Part shown: positions 18,184 through 28,621 of the stretch, in pieces
Position numbering within the stretch: position 1 is the first letter of the stretch
Layout: every line of letters starts with the position of its first letter
Source of the DNA: Streptomyces ferrugineus
GTDB taxonomy: Bacteria; Actinomycetota; Actinomycetes; Streptomycetales; Streptomycetaceae
NCBI RefSeq assembly: GCF_015160855.1
Contig: NZ_CP063373.1
Span: forward strand, 4,216,001 to 4,280,000
Length of the DNA stretch: 64,000 nucleotides
Reading direction: 5' to 3'
Translations under genes and position numbers: made by a program
The notes under the pieces: generated by a model
What the model saw: the letters and a program-made list of their open reading frames with translations, nothing else
Told to the model about the DNA's origin: nothing
The model's database searches: none

Positions 18184-19130
18184 CGGTCGTGGCGGCCATG
18201 AGCACGTCCTCCCTGGGTGCCGTGGGTGTCTCCGCGGTGATCACGGGCAGCGCGGGCCACGCCCCCGACGCGGGCACCCTCTGGCGGCCCAGCGCCCCCT
18301 GCTCCCCGCGGACCTGCGTCGACACGACGGGACGGGCCAGGGCCGTCCCCCTGGCCGCGTTCCGGATCGCGGCGGTGCTGTTCCTGCTGGTTCTCGGGTT
18401 GGCGGCCATTCCGCTCGGTTCACGGATCCCCGCCGGGCTGATCCGGCGCTGGTCCCGCTGGATCGTCCGGGCCGCGGGGGTCCGGGTGCGAGTGGACGGC
18501 GGCGCGGCGCCGGACGGCGGGCTGCTGCTCGTCGCCAACCATGTCTCCTGGCTGGACATCCCGCTGCTCGCCGCCGTGCGCCCGGCCCGGATGCTCGCCA
18601 AGTCCGAGATCCGTGACTGGCCGGTCGCGGGATGGCTGACCGCCCGCAGCGGCGCCCTGTTCATCGACCGGGACCGGATCCGCGCCCTGCCCGAGACGGT
18701 GGCCCGGATCGCCGGGGCGCTGCGGGCGGGCGAGGCGGTCACCGTCTTCCCCGAGGGCAGCACCTGGTGCGGCCGTGCCCAGGGCCGCTTCCGCCGGGCC
18801 GCCTTCCAGGCCGCCCTCGACGCGGGTGTCCCGGTGCAGCCGGTGCGGCTGCGCTACCGGGTCGCCGGGGGCGCGCCCGGCACGGCGGCCGCCTTCGTCG
18901 GCGAGGACCCGCTGCTGGCGTCGGTGTGGCGGGTGGCCAGGGCACGCGAACTCGTCGCCGAGGTGGAGGTGCTGGAGCCGATCGCGCCGGACAGGCGGGC
19001 CGACCGGCGCTCCCTGACCGGGGCCGCCGAGATGTCGGTGCTGCTCGGGACACAGCGCGTCGTACCGCTCCCGGCGCCTGCCATCGGCAACGAACGGCCG
19101 GCCCCGTCGTGCGAACCCCTCACGGCATGA
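18180..19130 (+). CDS. olsA: OlsA-type lyso-ornithine lipid O-acyltransferase (PlsC family)
   Basis: This 316-residue acyltransferase has the HX4D catalytic motif in VANHVSWLDIP and the acceptor-binding FPEGST. A hydrophobic helix (about residues 62-80) anchors it in the membrane. GTG 18180 is chosen for its 4-bp overlap with olsB; ATG 18198 is the alternative. Being coupled to olsB it most likely adds the second acyl chain to lyso-ornithine lipid, with lysophosphatidate acylation possible as a side activity. Its 3' end overlaps the convergent UvrA-like gene by 11 bp. Confidence 0.87.
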   Translation: MTVVAAMSTSSLGAVGVSAVITGSAGHAPDAGTLWRPSAPCSPRTCVDTTGRARAVPLAAFRIAAVLFLLVLGLAAIPLGSRIPAGLIRRWSRWIVRAAGVRVRVDGGAAPDGGLLLVANHVSWLDIPLLAAVRPARMLAKSEIRDWPVAGWLTARSGALFIDRDRIRALPETVARIAGALRAGEAVTVFPEGSTWCGRAQGRFRRAAFQAALDAGVPVQPVRLRYRVAGGAPGTAAAFVGEDPLLASVWRVARARELVAEVEVLEPIAPDRRADRRSLTGAAEMSVLLGTQRVVPLPAPAIGNERPAPSCEPLTA

Positions 19131-21456
19131 CCCGGGCGAGATAGCGCGCCGTCGTGCTGTCCCGCGCGCGAGCCACCCGAGCGGGCGGACCCGCCGCCAC
19201 GATGCGTCCGCCCGCGTCACCGCCGCCCGGCCCCAGGTCGATCACCCAGTCCGCGCCCGCGACGACGGACATGTCGTGCTCGACCACGACGACGGTGTGC
19301 CCGGCGTCCACGAGCCCGTGCAACTGCCGCATCAGCACCTCGACGTCGGCCGGGTGGAGCCCGGTGGTCGGCTCGTCGAGCAGGTACAGCGTGTGACCGC
19401 GCCGGCCGCGCTGCAGCTCGCTCGCCAGCTTGATGCGCTGGGCCTCACCGCCGGACAGCTCGGTGGCGGGCTGCCCGAGACGGAGATAGCCGAGGCCCAC
19501 GTCGAGCAGGGTGCCCAGGCTGCGGGCCACGGCCGGGGTGTCCGCGAAGAACTCCGCCGCCGACTCGACCGTGAGGTCCAGCACCTGCGCGATGTTCCGT
19601 CCCCGGTACGCCACCTGGAGCGTCTCCGGGTTGTAGCGCGCCCCGCCGCAGTCCGGGCACGGCGCATACGTGCTCGGCAGGAACAGCAGCTCCACGCTGA
19701 CGAACCCCTCGCCCTGACAGGTCTCGCAGCGTCCGCCCGCGACATTGAAGGAGAAGCGCCCGACGCCATACCCACGGGCCTGCGCGTCGTCGGTGGCCGC
19801 GAACACCTTGCGGACGACGTCGAAGAGGCCGGTGTAGGTGGCGAGGGTGGAGCGCGGGGTACGCCCGATCGGCTTCTGGTCGACCGAGACGAGCCGGTCC
19901 ACGCCCGCCAGGCCCTCCGTGATCTCACCGATGAGCGTGGACTTGCCCGACCCCGAGACCCCGGTGACGGCCGTGAACACCCCGAGCGGGAACTCGGCCG
20001 TCACCCCGCGCAGGTTGTGCCGGGTGACCGGGCCGACCTTCAACTGGCCGCGCGGGGTGCGCACTTGGCGTACAGCGGCGGGAGAGTCGTCGAACAGGAT
20101 GCGCGCGGTGGCCGAGTCCGCGACCGACGCCAGCTCGGCCACCGGCCCGCTGTGCAGCACCCGCCCGCCATGCTCACCGGCCCGCGGCCCCACGTCGACC
20201 AGCCAGTCGGCGCCGCGCACGACATCGAGGTGGTGCTCCACCACGAACACCGTGTTCCCGGCGGCCTTCAGCCGCTCCAGCACCCTCAGCAGCGCCTCCG
20301 TGTCCGCCGGGTGCAGTCCGGCCGACGGCTCGTCGAGGACGTACACCACACCGAAGAGCCCGGACCGCAGCTGGGTCGCGAGGCGCAGGCGCTGCAGCTC
20401 GCCCGCCGAGAGGGTGGGCGTGGCACGGTCGAGGCTGAGGTAGCCGAGGCCGAGCTCGACGACCGGGGCGATACGGGACCTGAGGTCCTCGGTGAGGACA
20501 CGGGCCGTCTCCGACGAGGCCCGGCCGTCCAGCGTGCCCGCCAGCTCCGTGAGCGGCAGTGCCGCCAGCTCGGCGATCGTGCGGCCCGCGAAGGTCACCG
20601 CCAGCGCCTCGGGCCGCAGCCTGCTGCCGCCGCACGCCGGGCAGGGCGCGGCGGCGAGGAACCGCTCCGCCTTGGCCCTGAGGGTGGGGCTCTTGGAGTC
20701 GGAGAAGGTCTTCATCACATACCGTCGGGCGCTCATGTAGGTGCCCTGGTACGGCCGTTGGATGCGGTCGGCGTCGCGCACCGGGTGGACGGTGACGACC
20801 GGCTGCTCGTCGGTGAACAGGATCCACTGCCGCTGCTCGGCGGGCAGCTCACGCCAGGGCCGGTCCACGTCGTACCCGAGCGCGTCGAGGATGTCCCGCA
20901 GGTTCTTGCCCTGCCAGGCACCGGGCCAGGCGGCGATCGCGCCCTCCCGGACCGACAGCGCCGGGTCGGGGACCAGCAACTCCTCGGCCGTACGGTGCAC
21001 TCGGCCCAGCCCATGGCACTCCGGGCACGCCCCGGCCGCCGTGTTCGGCGAGAAGGCGTCCGAGTCGAGCCGCTCGGCGCCCGGCGGGTAGTCCCCGGCT
21101 CGGGAGAACAGCATCCGCAGGGAGTTGGAGAGGTTGGTGACCGTGCCGACGGAGGAGCGGGACGTCGGCGCCGAGCGGCGCTGCTGGAGGGACACGGCCG
21201 GCGGAAGCCCGGTGATCTCGCCGACCTTCGGCGCGCCGACCTGATGGATCAGCCGGCGCGCGTACGGCGCGACCGACTCGAAGTAGCGGCGCTGGGCCTC
21301 GGCGTAGATCGTGCCGAAGGCGAGCGACGACTTCCCCGACCCCGACACCCCCGTGAACACGGTCAGCACGTCCCGCGGAATGTCGACGTCCACGCCCTTC
21401 AGGTTGTGCTCACGGGCGCCGCGGACGCGGACGTAGGGGTCGTGCGGGGAGTACAT
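19120..21456 (-). CDS. UvrA-like ABC ATPase (class II UvrA paralogue)
   Basis: This 778-residue protein has both ABC modules of UvrA: Walker [13 protein letters not shown] (about residue 36), signature [14 protein letters not shown], Walker [14 protein letters not shown], then Walker [14 protein letters not shown] (about 495), signature [15 protein letters not shown] and [13 protein letters not shown]. Zinc-type Cys pairs are present ([26 protein letters not shown]). It is about 170 residues shorter than housekeeping UvrA, in line with loss of the UvrB-binding insertion. Class II proteins are linked to tolerance of DNA-intercalating drugs or auxiliary repair. Confidence 0.9.
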   Translation of the reverse strand: MYSPHDPYVRVRGAREHNLKGVDVDIPRDVLTVFTGVSGSGKSSLAFGTIYAEAQRRYFESVAPYARRLIHQVGAPKVGEITGLPPAVSLQQRRSAPTSRSSVGTVTNLSNSLRMLFSRAGDYPPGAERLDSDAFSPNTAAGACPECHGLGRVHRTAEELLVPDPALSVREGAIAAWPGAWQGKNLRDILDALGYDVDRPWRELPAEQRQWILFTDEQPVVTVHPVRDADRIQRPYQGTYMSARRYVMKTFSDSKSPTLRAKAERFLAAAPCPACGGSRLRPEALAVTFAGRTIAELAALPLTELAGTLDGRASSETARVLTEDLRSRIAPVVELGLGYLSLDRATPTLSAGELQRLRLATQLRSGLFGVVYVLDEPSAGLHPADTEALLRVLERLKAAGNTVFVVEHHLDVVRGADWLVDVGPRAGEHGGRVLHSGPVAELASVADSATARILFDDSPAAVRQVRTPRGQLKVGPVTRHNLRGVTAEFPLGVFTAVTGVSGSGKSTLIGEITEGLAGVDRLVSVDQKPIGRTPRSTLATYTGLFDVVRKVFAATDDAQARGYGVGRFSFNVAGGRCETCQGEGFVSVELLFLPSTYAPCPDCGGARYNPETLQVAYRGRNIAQVLDLTVESAAEFFADTPAVARSLGTLLDVGLGYLRLGQPATELSGGEAQRIKLASELQRGRRGHTLYLLDEPTTGLHPADVEVLMRQLHGLVDAGHTVVVVEHDMSVVAGADWVIDLGPGGGDAGGRIVAAGPPARVARARDSTTARYLARVMP

Positions 21457-21590
21457 AAGGCCCAGAGTCTAGGCGAACCGGCCGCACGCCTGTACGAGCC
21501 ACCGGCCACCTGATGTTCATGAAGCCGTCGGCTCACCCACACCGGCCGCCCATACCGTCTCGCCAGTCTCTCTTCCTACCGAGGAGTATC

Positions 21591-22910
21591 GTGAGCGCTT
21601 CAGCTCTGAGCACTCTCACCGCCGCGCTGCTGATGGTCACGGGCGCGCCCGCCCCGCAGCCGGTCTCCGTCTCCGCGCGCGTCGAGACGCCCGCCGTGTA
21701 CGACGACGAGGCGGGCGGCGACGCCGACGCCGACGACCCGGCCGTCTGGGTCGACCCCCGCCACCCGGGCCGCAGCCTCGTGATCGCCACCCTCAAGGAG
21801 GCCGGCCTCGACGTCTACGGCCTCGACGGCAGGCGCCTGCAGCGCATAGCGGCCCCGGCCGCGCCCGGCGAGGACGCCGCGCCGGGCCGCTTCAACAACG
21901 TCGACGTCGTCTACGGCTTCGAGCTGGACGGCGAGAGAACCGACCTGGCGCTGGTCAGCGACCGCGGCCGGGACCGGGTGCGGGCCTACGCCATCGACCC
22001 GGCCGCCGTCAGGGCGGGCAGGCCCCCGCTGAAGGACGTGACGGCGGCGAACGCCGCGCCGGTGTTCTCGGCGAGCGAGGCCGACGTCGACGACCAGCGC
22101 ACCGCCTACGGCCTGGCCGCCTTCAGCGACGACGACAACGCCTACGTGGCGGTGTCGCGCCGCTCGGAGACCCGCGTACGGCTGCTGCGCCTGGAGGACC
22201 GTGACGGCCGCGTCGGCTACCGGACCGAGGACACCCTCGACCTGCCCGCCTCCTTCACCCTGCCGAACGGTGAGAGCTGGACGCCGTGCGCCGACCCCGG
22301 CGACCACGCGCAGGTCGAGGGCATGGTCGTCGACCAGGAGGAGCACGTGCTGTACGCGGCCCAGGAGGACGTCGGGCTGTGGCGGATCGACCTGGACGAC
22401 GAGGAGTTCGGCCGGCCGAGGCTGATCGACCGGGTGCGCGAGTACGGCACCCCGTGGACGTATGACCCCGAGGCGGAGGAGGAGTGCGTCATCGACAGCG
22501 CCGACGATCCCGGCTTCGGCGGTGAGCACCTGAGCGCCGACGCCGAGGGCGCCACGATCTACCACGCCGCCGACGGCAAGGGATATCTGCTCGCCTCCAG
22601 CCAGGGCGACGACACCTTCGCCGTGTACGAGCGCGGTGGCCGAAACGCCTACCTCGGCTCTTTCGCCGTCACCGACAGCGCCGCCACCGACGGAGTGCAG
22701 CACTCCGACGGCAGCGCCGTGGTCAACGTCCCGCTCGGCCGGTCCTTCCCCAAGGGCCTGCTCGTCACCCACGACGGCGAGGCCACACCCGCGGACGGGG
22801 ACCGGGAGGGCACGAACTTCAAGTTCACGGGCTGGGAGTCGGTGGCCGACGCGTTCCCGAAGCCGCTGACGATCGACACCGAGTCCTTCGACCCGCGCGA
22901 CACGGACTGA
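21591..22910 (+). CDS. Secreted beta-propeller phytase
   Basis: This 439-residue protein starts at GTG 21591 after GAGGAG. The upstream in-frame ATG lacks a site and would bury the signal peptide (LSTLTAALLMVTGAPAP). Beta-propeller phytases release phosphate from phytate in a calcium-dependent reaction outside the cell. Family segments are DADDPAVWVDPRHP, FNNVDVVYGF, LVSDRGRDRVRAY, YGLAAFS, HAQVEGMVVD and HLSADAEGATIYHA, with acidic residues that bind calcium. It ends opposite the LLM gene at a shared hairpin. Confidence 0.92.
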   Translation: MSASALSTLTAALLMVTGAPAPQPVSVSARVETPAVYDDEAGGDADADDPAVWVDPRHPGRSLVIATLKEAGLDVYGLDGRRLQRIAAPAAPGEDAAPGRFNNVDVVYGFELDGERTDLALVSDRGRDRVRAYAIDPAAVRAGRPPLKDVTAANAAPVFSASEADVDDQRTAYGLAAFSDDDNAYVAVSRRSETRVRLLRLEDRDGRVGYRTEDTLDLPASFTLPNGESWTPCADPGDHAQVEGMVVDQEEHVLYAAQEDVGLWRIDLDDEEFGRPRLIDRVREYGTPWTYDPEAEEECVIDSADDPGFGGEHLSADAEGATIYHAADGKGYLLASSQGDDTFAVYERGGRNAYLGSFAVTDSAATDGVQHSDGSAVVNVPLGRSFPKGLLVTHDGEATPADGDREGTNFKFTGWESVADAFPKPLTIDTESFDPRDTD

Positions 22911-22924
22911 CCCACCGCCCGGCC

Positions 22925-22960
22925 GCTCGCCCGGATCAGGCGCCCACGATCCGGGCGAGC
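22925..22960. terminator. Bidirectional terminator spanning the LLM gene stop codon
   Basis: Perfect 13-bp arms (22925-22937 and 22948-22960) flank a 10-nt loop between the convergent phytase and LLM genes. The LLM stop codon (22936-22938) lies in the stem edge, so the last codons of that gene form one arm. Confidence 0.7.
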
Positions 22961-23934
22961 CTGCGGTACGAGTCCACCAGCGCCACCCGGTCGTACGTAC
23001 TGGTCGTGACCAGCACCTCCTGCGCCCCCGTCTCCTTCAGCACCGTCTCCAGCTCGTGCGCGACCTGCTCCTCGGTGCCCGCGATGTGCCCGGTGAGGCC
23101 GCCCTCGTAGAAGCCGCGCTCCTTCTCGGTCATCACGAGAGCCTCGACACGCTCGGCGGGCGGCAGCGCGGGGAACGTGCCGTGTGTGCGCGAGTACGCC
23201 ATCGACCAGGCCTCCGGCACGAGCAGCCGCCGGGCCTCCGCGGGCGTGGCGGCCACCGCGACGGAGCCGGAGATCACCACGTACGGCTCTGCGGCCCAGG
23301 GGGAGGGCCGGAAGTGCTCGCGGTAGTGATCGATCCCGCGCAGCATCTTCTCCCTGGTCCTGAGATCACCGATGACCATCGGCAGGCCCGTGCGGGCCGC
23401 GATGTCGGCGCCCTCGCCCATGGCCAGCACGAACGGCGGCACGGTCAGGCCCTCGGCGGGCCGCGCGTGCACCCCGGTCGGCGAGGAGCCGCGGAACCAG
23501 CCGAGCAGCTCCTGGATCTGCCCCGCGAAGTCCTCCGCGTCCTCCTTGTCCCGGCCCAGCGCCCTGCGCACCCCGTCGGTGAAACCGACGGACCGGCCCA
23601 ACCCCATGTCGACACGCCCAGGGAACAGCGACTCCAGCACCCCGAACTGCTCGGCCACGACCAGCGGCCGGTGGTTGGGAAGCATCACTCCGCCGGTGCC
23701 GACCCGGATGGCGCGGGTCGCGGAGGCGACGGCGGCGGCCAGCACCGTGGGCGCGGAACCCGCGACGCCGGGCACGCCGTGGTGTTCCGACACCCAGAAC
23801 CGGTGATAGCCGAGCGCCTCGACCTCCTGAGCCAGCCGTACGGTGTCGCGCAGCGCTTCGGCGGTCGGGTGGCCCTCGCGGGTGCGGGAGCGGTCGAGGA
23901 CGGAGAAGCGGGTCGAGGCGATCACGGAGCTCAT
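22936..23934 (-). CDS. LLM-class flavin-dependent oxidoreductase (MsnO8/group 1 type)
   Basis: This 332-residue TIM-barrel protein belongs to the bacterial-luciferase superfamily, group 1: FSVLDRS at the N-terminus, YHRFWVSEHHG, RIRVGTGGVMLPNHRP and VDMGLGRSVGF. It uses reduced flavin (FMN or F420) to oxidise an unknown substrate. It lies 54 bp downstream of the FAD-oxidase gene on the same strand, so the two may be co-transcribed. Confidence 0.88.
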   Translation of the reverse strand: MSSVIASTRFSVLDRSRTREGHPTAEALRDTVRLAQEVEALGYHRFWVSEHHGVPGVAGSAPTVLAAAVASATRAIRVGTGGVMLPNHRPLVVAEQFGVLESLFPGRVDMGLGRSVGFTDGVRRALGRDKEDAEDFAGQIQELLGWFRGSSPTGVHARPAEGLTVPPFVLAMGEGADIAARTGLPMVIGDLRTREKMLRGIDHYREHFRPSPWAAEPYVVISGSVAVAATPAEARRLLVPEAWSMAYSRTHGTFPALPPAERVEALVMTEKERGFYEGGLTGHIAGTEEQVAHELETVLKETGAQEVLVTTSTYDRVALVDSYRRLARIVGA

Positions 23935-23988
23935 ACCGGGTTCAACACCTGGGAGCCCACGGGATTCCTCATGGCCCCTGCGGGCTCT

Positions 23989-25374
23989 TCACGGTGCGAT
24001 GTTGTGGTTCAGGCGGAACAGGTTGCCCGGGTCGTAGCGCCGCTTGAGGTCCCTGAGCCGGTCGTGGTTCGTGCGGTAGTTGGCCCGTACGCGGTCCTGG
24101 TCGTCGCCGTCCATGAAGTTCACGTAGCCGCCGCCCATGGAGTGCGTCTCCAGCGCCCCGTGGAAGGCGCGCACCCAGCCCTTCTGGGCCTCGCACTCCT
24201 CCCGGGTGGTCAGCGTCGGGCTGAGCGCGATCGCGTAGTCGGCGTCCCGGTAGGAGAAGGCGGTGTCCTCCGGGCCGACGCGGTGGCAGGCGCCGTCGAT
24301 GGGGAAGACGACCGTCACGCTCTGGATCGAGGGTGTGGCGGCGCCGTACTGGACGAGGGCGTTGACGGCTCCGTCCGGCAGACCCTGGGTGAAGGAGCCC
24401 TTCCAGTAGTGGTAGAGCCCGGCGGGCACCAGGTCGTCGAAGAGCGTGTTGATCACCGGGTAGGGCATGCGCTCCAGGTGCCGGCCCACCACCGGCCCGA
24501 GTGCGGCGATCCGGTCCCGGATCTCGTCGTCCTCGTCCGGCGGCCCGCTCCAGCAGGCGATCACGCCGCACAGCGGCCGACCGTGCCAGCGCTCCGGCAG
24601 GAACGGCACCGGCGGTCCGAGTCCTACGACGAACACGGCGCCGAGCCGTTCGTCCGCCTCGGCGACCAGCTCCCGGTAGCGGCGGATCACATCGGCGTCG
24701 AGCGGGAAGAAGGTCGGCCCGCCGAGGATGTCGGCGACGGGATGCAGCCGGTACGCGAACGACGTGACGACCCCGAAGTTCCCGCCGCCCCCGCGCACCG
24801 CCCACATCAGGTCGCCGTGCTGGTCGTCCGTGCAGGTCATGAAGGATCCGTCGGCTGTCACGAGGTCCACCGCGACCAGGTTGTCGCAGGCCAGACCGCA
24901 GCGCCGGGCCAGATGGCCCAGGCCGCCGCCGGTCGTCAGTCCGCCCACGCCGGTGGTCGAGACGATCCCCCCGGTCGTGGCCAGCCCGAAGGCATGGGTG
25001 GCGTGGTTGACGTCCGCCCAGGTGCAGCCGCCCTCCACCCAGGCGGTGCGGGCGTCGGGGTCGACACGGATCCCGCGCATCCGGCCGAGGTCGAGGACGA
25101 CCCCGCCGTCGCAGGTCCCGTAGCCGGGGACGCTGTGGCTGCCGCCGCGCACGGCGAGCGGCAGGCCCTGGTCGCGGGCGAAGTCCACCGTGGCGATGAC
25201 ATCGCCCGCGTCGACGGCCCGCACGATGATCGCCGGCCGCCTGTCGTGCATGGCGTTGTAGACCTTGCGGGCCTCGTCGTAGGCCGGGTCGCCGGGCTGG
25301 ACGACGTCGCCGCGCACGGCTCCGCGCAGCCGGTCCAACAGCCGTTCGTCGAGGGTGGGTGTGTAGGTGGCCAT
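23989..25374 (-). CDS. FAD-linked oxidase (BBE/PCMH type)
   Basis: This 461-residue flavoprotein starts at ATG 25374 with GGTGGGG upstream. An FAD-binding PCMH domain holds VRGGSHSVPGYGTCDGGVV, whose His is the usual covalent FAD attachment point. GGIVSTTGVGGLTTGGGLG and the Cys-containing CGLACDNLV follow. The C-terminal berberine-bridge element is NYRTNHDRLRDLKRRYDPGN. These enzymes oxidise alcohols, sugars or secondary metabolites with oxygen. The large LuxR regulator gene just upstream on the same strand is a likely controller. Confidence 0.9.
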   Translation of the reverse strand: MATYTPTLDERLLDRLRGAVRGDVVQPGDPAYDEARKVYNAMHDRRPAIIVRAVDAGDVIATVDFARDQGLPLAVRGGSHSVPGYGTCDGGVVLDLGRMRGIRVDPDARTAWVEGGCTWADVNHATHAFGLATTGGIVSTTGVGGLTTGGGLGHLARRCGLACDNLVAVDLVTADGSFMTCTDDQHGDLMWAVRGGGGNFGVVTSFAYRLHPVADILGGPTFFPLDADVIRRYRELVAEADERLGAVFVVGLGPPVPFLPERWHGRPLCGVIACWSGPPDEDDEIRDRIAALGPVVGRHLERMPYPVINTLFDDLVPAGLYHYWKGSFTQGLPDGAVNALVQYGAATPSIQSVTVVFPIDGACHRVGPEDTAFSYRDADYAIALSPTLTTREECEAQKGWVRAFHGALETHSMGGGYVNFMDGDDQDRVRANYRTNHDRLRDLKRRYDPGNLFRLNHNIAP

Positions 25375-25510
25375 GACCCCACCTGCTTTCCGCTCCGGGC
25401 TCGGGAAGAGGTACCTCTCCGGTCTACGCCGGGGCACCGGCGCGTTCATCGCCGGAATCGCCCATCACCGGTGGGCCCGGCATGGGCAGAACGGCCCATG
25501 GGGGCCGCCT

Positions 25511-27184
25511 TCAGGTGAGGCCGTGCTCGTACGCGTACGCCGTCGCCGCCGCCCGCGAGGACACGTCGAGCTTGGCGAAGATGTTGTTCAGGTGCCGGGC
25601 GACGGTGTGCTCGCTGATCACCAGCTCGGCGGCGACGGCCCGGTTGGTGCGGCCCGCCGCGACCAGCCGCAGCACCTGGATCTCCCGCTCGGTGAGCCCA
25701 CCCGGCCGCGGCCGGCGCACATCGGCCAGCAGGGCCGCGGCCCGGCGGGTGTCGGGTACGGCGCCGAGCTGCCGGAAGGTCTGTTCGGCGGACCGCAGCT
25801 CCATCCGGGCGCCCTCGTCGTCCCCGGCGGCCCGGTCGGCGGCGGCCAGGGTCATCCGCGTCTGCGCCGCCTCGTACGGCACCCGCAGCTCCAGCCACAG
25901 CGTGAGCGCCCGACGCAGTCGGGGCAGTGCGCGGTCGAGGTCACGGGCCGCGAGGGCCAGTGCGCCCGAGGCCGCCGCGGCGCTCGCGTGCAGCAGCGTC
26001 GTCGACGAGCCGCACCGCCGCTGCCACTGACGGGCCAGGGTCCGCAGCTCCTCGGCGGCCGCGCGCGCCTCGGCCGTCCGGCCCAGCGCCAGGGAGACCT
26101 CCACCTGGGCCGCGAGCAGTCTGCAGCGTTCGAGACCGCCGGCCCCGGCCGTGTCGGCGAGCGCGAGCCGCAGGGCCGTGGCCGAGGCGTCGGCCTTGCC
26201 CTGGGCGAGCCGCAGCAGGGCGAGACCGGGCTGCGGGTCGCGGCCGAGCTCGTGGGTGCGGTCGTACGACTGCTCGGCCGCCGCGAGCTCGCCGCGCCGC
26301 CGCTGGATCTGGCCGACCACATAGACCGCCTCGGCGGCCATCCGCCGCTCGTACGGCAGCAGTTCCGCGCAGGTCCGCTCCGCCTCGGTGAGCGCCTCGG
26401 GCCAGCGGCCGTGCAGCTCCAGCACCTCGACCCGGTGCACCCGGCACAGCCCGCGGAAGTTGTTCTCGTCCGGCATCGCCGCGCACCAGCGCATGGCCGC
26501 GTCGGTCCATTCGGCGGCGCGTTCCAGATCGGCGCAGGCCATGGACTGCTGGAGGCCCAGGCAGTAGATCCACCCGGTGAAGAAGGAGCTGAGCTCACCC
26601 GCCATGGCCGAGCACATCGCCTCGTCCAGCAGAGCGAGCCCTTCACCGACCCGCCCCTGGGCCACCAGTACGCCCGCCTGTGCCTGGACGCTCATGGCGA
26701 GCAGATCAGGGCTGCCGCGGCGCCGCGCGATCCCGGCCATGCGCCGGGCCGTCGCCATCGCCTCGTCGAACGCGCCGCGCCGCTGGGCGTCCTCGGTGTC
26801 GACCCAGGCGAGATAGCACTGCTCGACGCACTCCGGCTCACCGCGCAGCTGCCGCCGGGCCCGGCGCAGCCAGCCGGCGGCCACGGCCCCGCGCCCCGCC
26901 AGCTGGTGCTCGTAGAACAGCAGCCAGGCCATGTGCCCCGCCCGCCGGGCCGCCCCCGCCTCGACATACCCGGAGTAGGCCCGCGTACGGTGCGCGATCG
27001 ACTCCTCGACGTGGCTCGTCCACCAGGCGGCGTCGGCGAACGCGGCGCAGTCGTCGGGGGTGAGGCAGGCCGGGTCCAGGCCGCCCAGCAGCCGGTAGGC
27101 CGCCGCCCACGCCTCACGCGCGACGGCGTCCCTGGCCTGCCGCAGGGTGTCCGCGGCCGCCCTGTCGATCGTCCGCTCCGCCAT
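25511..27184 (-). CDS. LuxR-family regulator with N-terminal TPR-like domain
   Basis: This 557-residue protein starts at ATG 27184 after AAGGGAG. Residues 1 to about 490 are Ala/Leu/Arg-rich helical repeats of TPR character with no ATPase motif. The C-terminus is a LuxR/GerE helix-turn-helix (LTEREIQVLRLVAAGRTNRAVAAEL, HTVARHLNNIFAKLDV). It precedes the FAD-linked oxidase and LLM genes on the same strand and may sense a ligand that controls them. It lacks the Walker motifs of full LAL regulators. Confidence 0.9.
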   Translation of the reverse strand: MAERTIDRAAADTLRQARDAVAREAWAAAYRLLGGLDPACLTPDDCAAFADAAWWTSHVEESIAHRTRAYSGYVEAGAARRAGHMAWLLFYEHQLAGRGAVAAGWLRRARRQLRGEPECVEQCYLAWVDTEDAQRRGAFDEAMATARRMAGIARRRGSPDLLAMSVQAQAGVLVAQGRVGEGLALLDEAMCSAMAGELSSFFTGWIYCLGLQQSMACADLERAAEWTDAAMRWCAAMPDENNFRGLCRVHRVEVLELHGRWPEALTEAERTCAELLPYERRMAAEAVYVVGQIQRRRGELAAAEQSYDRTHELGRDPQPGLALLRLAQGKADASATALRLALADTAGAGGLERCRLLAAQVEVSLALGRTAEARAAAEELRTLARQWQRRCGSSTTLLHASAAAASGALALAARDLDRALPRLRRALTLWLELRVPYEAAQTRMTLAAADRAAGDDEGARMELRSAEQTFRQLGAVPDTRRAAALLADVRRPRPGGLTEREIQVLRLVAAGRTNRAVAAELVISEHTVARHLNNIFAKLDVSSRAAATAYAYEHGLT

Positions 27185-27256
27185 CCGCGGCTCCCTTCTC
27201 GCGCTCCGCGAGCAGGACCGGCCCCTCACCAGAATAGGCAGGGCGAGCGGAGGGAG

Positions 27257-28438
27257 TCAGTGAGCGGACACCTGGAGCGGTGCCGGGTGCTCGTGGTCGC
27301 AGGTGTCGTCGATGCCGTACGTGTCCCAGGCCGGGAACGGGTCGTCGGCCGGAAGCCCCTCGCCGTCGGTCATCAGGCAGTCGGCCAGCGCCGCCCGGAG
27401 CGCCGCCGCGTCCAGCTGCGTGCCGATGAGGACCAGCTCCTGTGCGTGGGGCGCGTCGGTGTCGTGCGCCGCGCTGGGCTCGAAGCGGGCGACGGAGCCG
27501 GCCTGCGACCACAGCCCGGTCACCCGCGGCCGGCTGGCGAGGGTGAAGAACCCCTTGGAGCGCAGCACCTTGCCGTACGCGCCGCTGTCGAGGCGCTCGG
27601 TGACGAAGGTCCACAACCGCCCGGGGTGGAAGGGGCGTTCGGAGCGGAACACGGTGGAGGAGATGCCGTACTCCTCGGTCTCCGGCACATGGTCGCCGTT
27701 GAGCTCCCGTACCCAGCCCGGTGCCTGCTGGGCGCGTTCGAGGTCGAACAGCCGGGTGCCGAGCACGTCCTGGAGCGCCACGCGTCCCTGTACGGCGTCG
27801 ACGAGCCGTGCGGCCGGGTTGAGCCGGTGCAGCGCCGCCCGCAACTGGTCCGCCGTCCCGTCGTCCACCAGGTCCAGCTTGTTGAGCACGATGACGTCCG
27901 CGAACTCGACCTGGTCGACCAGGAGGTCGCTGACGGTGCGCTCGTCGTCCTCGTACTGGTCGAGGCCGCGCTCGGCGAGTTCGTCGCCGCTGTCCAGCTC
28001 GGTGAGGAAGCCCGCGGCGTCCACGACCGTGACCATGGTGTCCAGGAGGGCGAGGTCGCCGAGGGTGGCTCCGTCGTCGCGGGCGAAGGCGAAGGTGGCC
28101 GCCACCGGCATGGGTTCGGAGATGCCGGACGACTCGATGAGGAGATGGTCGAAGCGGCCCTCGCGGGCGAGCCGGTCGACCTCCTCCAGGAGGTCGTCAC
28201 GCAGGGTGCAGCAGATGCAGCCGTTGGTCATCTCGACCAGGCGCTCCTCGGTCCGCGACAGCGCGGCCTCGCCGCCCCGCACCAGCGCGGCGTCGATGTT
28301 GACCTCGCTCATGTCGTTGACGATGACCGCGACGCGCAGTCCCTCGCGGTTCGCCAGGACATGGTTGAGCAGGGTCGTCTTGCCCGCCCCGAGGAAGCCG
28401 GACAGGACGGTGACGGGCAGACGGCGGTCGTACGGCAT
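27257..28438 (-). CDS. CobW/G3E-family GTPase, putative zinc metallochaperone
   Basis: This 393-residue GTPase has Walker [16 protein letters not shown], the metal-binding CxCC motif in [11 protein letters not shown], Walker B-type LIESSGIS and the guanine-specific NKLD. A CobW C-terminal domain and a terminal CDHEHP metal-ligand cluster follow. Family members of this subgroup deliver zinc to client enzymes during zinc starvation. It lies 6 bp downstream of a cysteine-free bL32 gene, forming a zinc-limitation pair behind a Zur-like dyad. Confidence 0.92.
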   Translation of the reverse strand: MPYDRRLPVTVLSGFLGAGKTTLLNHVLANREGLRVAVIVNDMSEVNIDAALVRGGEAALSRTEERLVEMTNGCICCTLRDDLLEEVDRLAREGRFDHLLIESSGISEPMPVAATFAFARDDGATLGDLALLDTMVTVVDAAGFLTELDSGDELAERGLDQYEDDERTVSDLLVDQVEFADVIVLNKLDLVDDGTADQLRAALHRLNPAARLVDAVQGRVALQDVLGTRLFDLERAQQAPGWVRELNGDHVPETEEYGISSTVFRSERPFHPGRLWTFVTERLDSGAYGKVLRSKGFFTLASRPRVTGLWSQAGSVARFEPSAAHDTDAPHAQELVLIGTQLDAAALRAALADCLMTDGEGLPADDPFPAWDTYGIDDTCDHEHPAPLQVSAH

Positions 28439-28444
28439 GTCCGG

Positions 28445-28615
28445 TCAGCCCTCGGGGCGCAGCAGTCCGCGCTCGTACGCCTTCACCAGGTGCTGCGGCA
28501 CCAGGTGGCGTACGCCGTCGACCGTCACGGGCACGAGCTGCGGCGTGGTGGCCTTCCACTGGGCGCGGCGGTGGCGGGTGTTGCTGCGGGACATCTTCCG
28601 CTTGGGGACAGCCAT
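28445..28615 (-). CDS. rpmF: Ribosomal protein bL32, zinc-independent paralogue
   Basis: This 56-residue protein begins [20 protein letters not shown], the invariant bL32 start, but has no Cys anywhere. Housekeeping bL32 has a four-Cys zinc ribbon. Cysteine-free paralogues replace the zinc form when zinc is scarce, freeing ribosomal zinc, and are usually Zur-repressed. The ATG at 28615 has an ideal AGGAGG site, which here lies inside a perfect hairpin (28622-28649). The CobW gene follows by 6 bp. Confidence 0.95.
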   Translation of the reverse strand: MAVPKRKMSRSNTRHRRAQWKATTPQLVPVTVDGVRHLVPQHLVKAYERGLLRPEG

Positions 28616-28621
28616 GTCGGA

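Noticed and set aside
19276..21513. 745-residue open frame antisense to the UvrA-like gene
   Set aside because: The opposite strand carries both full ABC modules; this frame is the usual high-GC antisense shadow.
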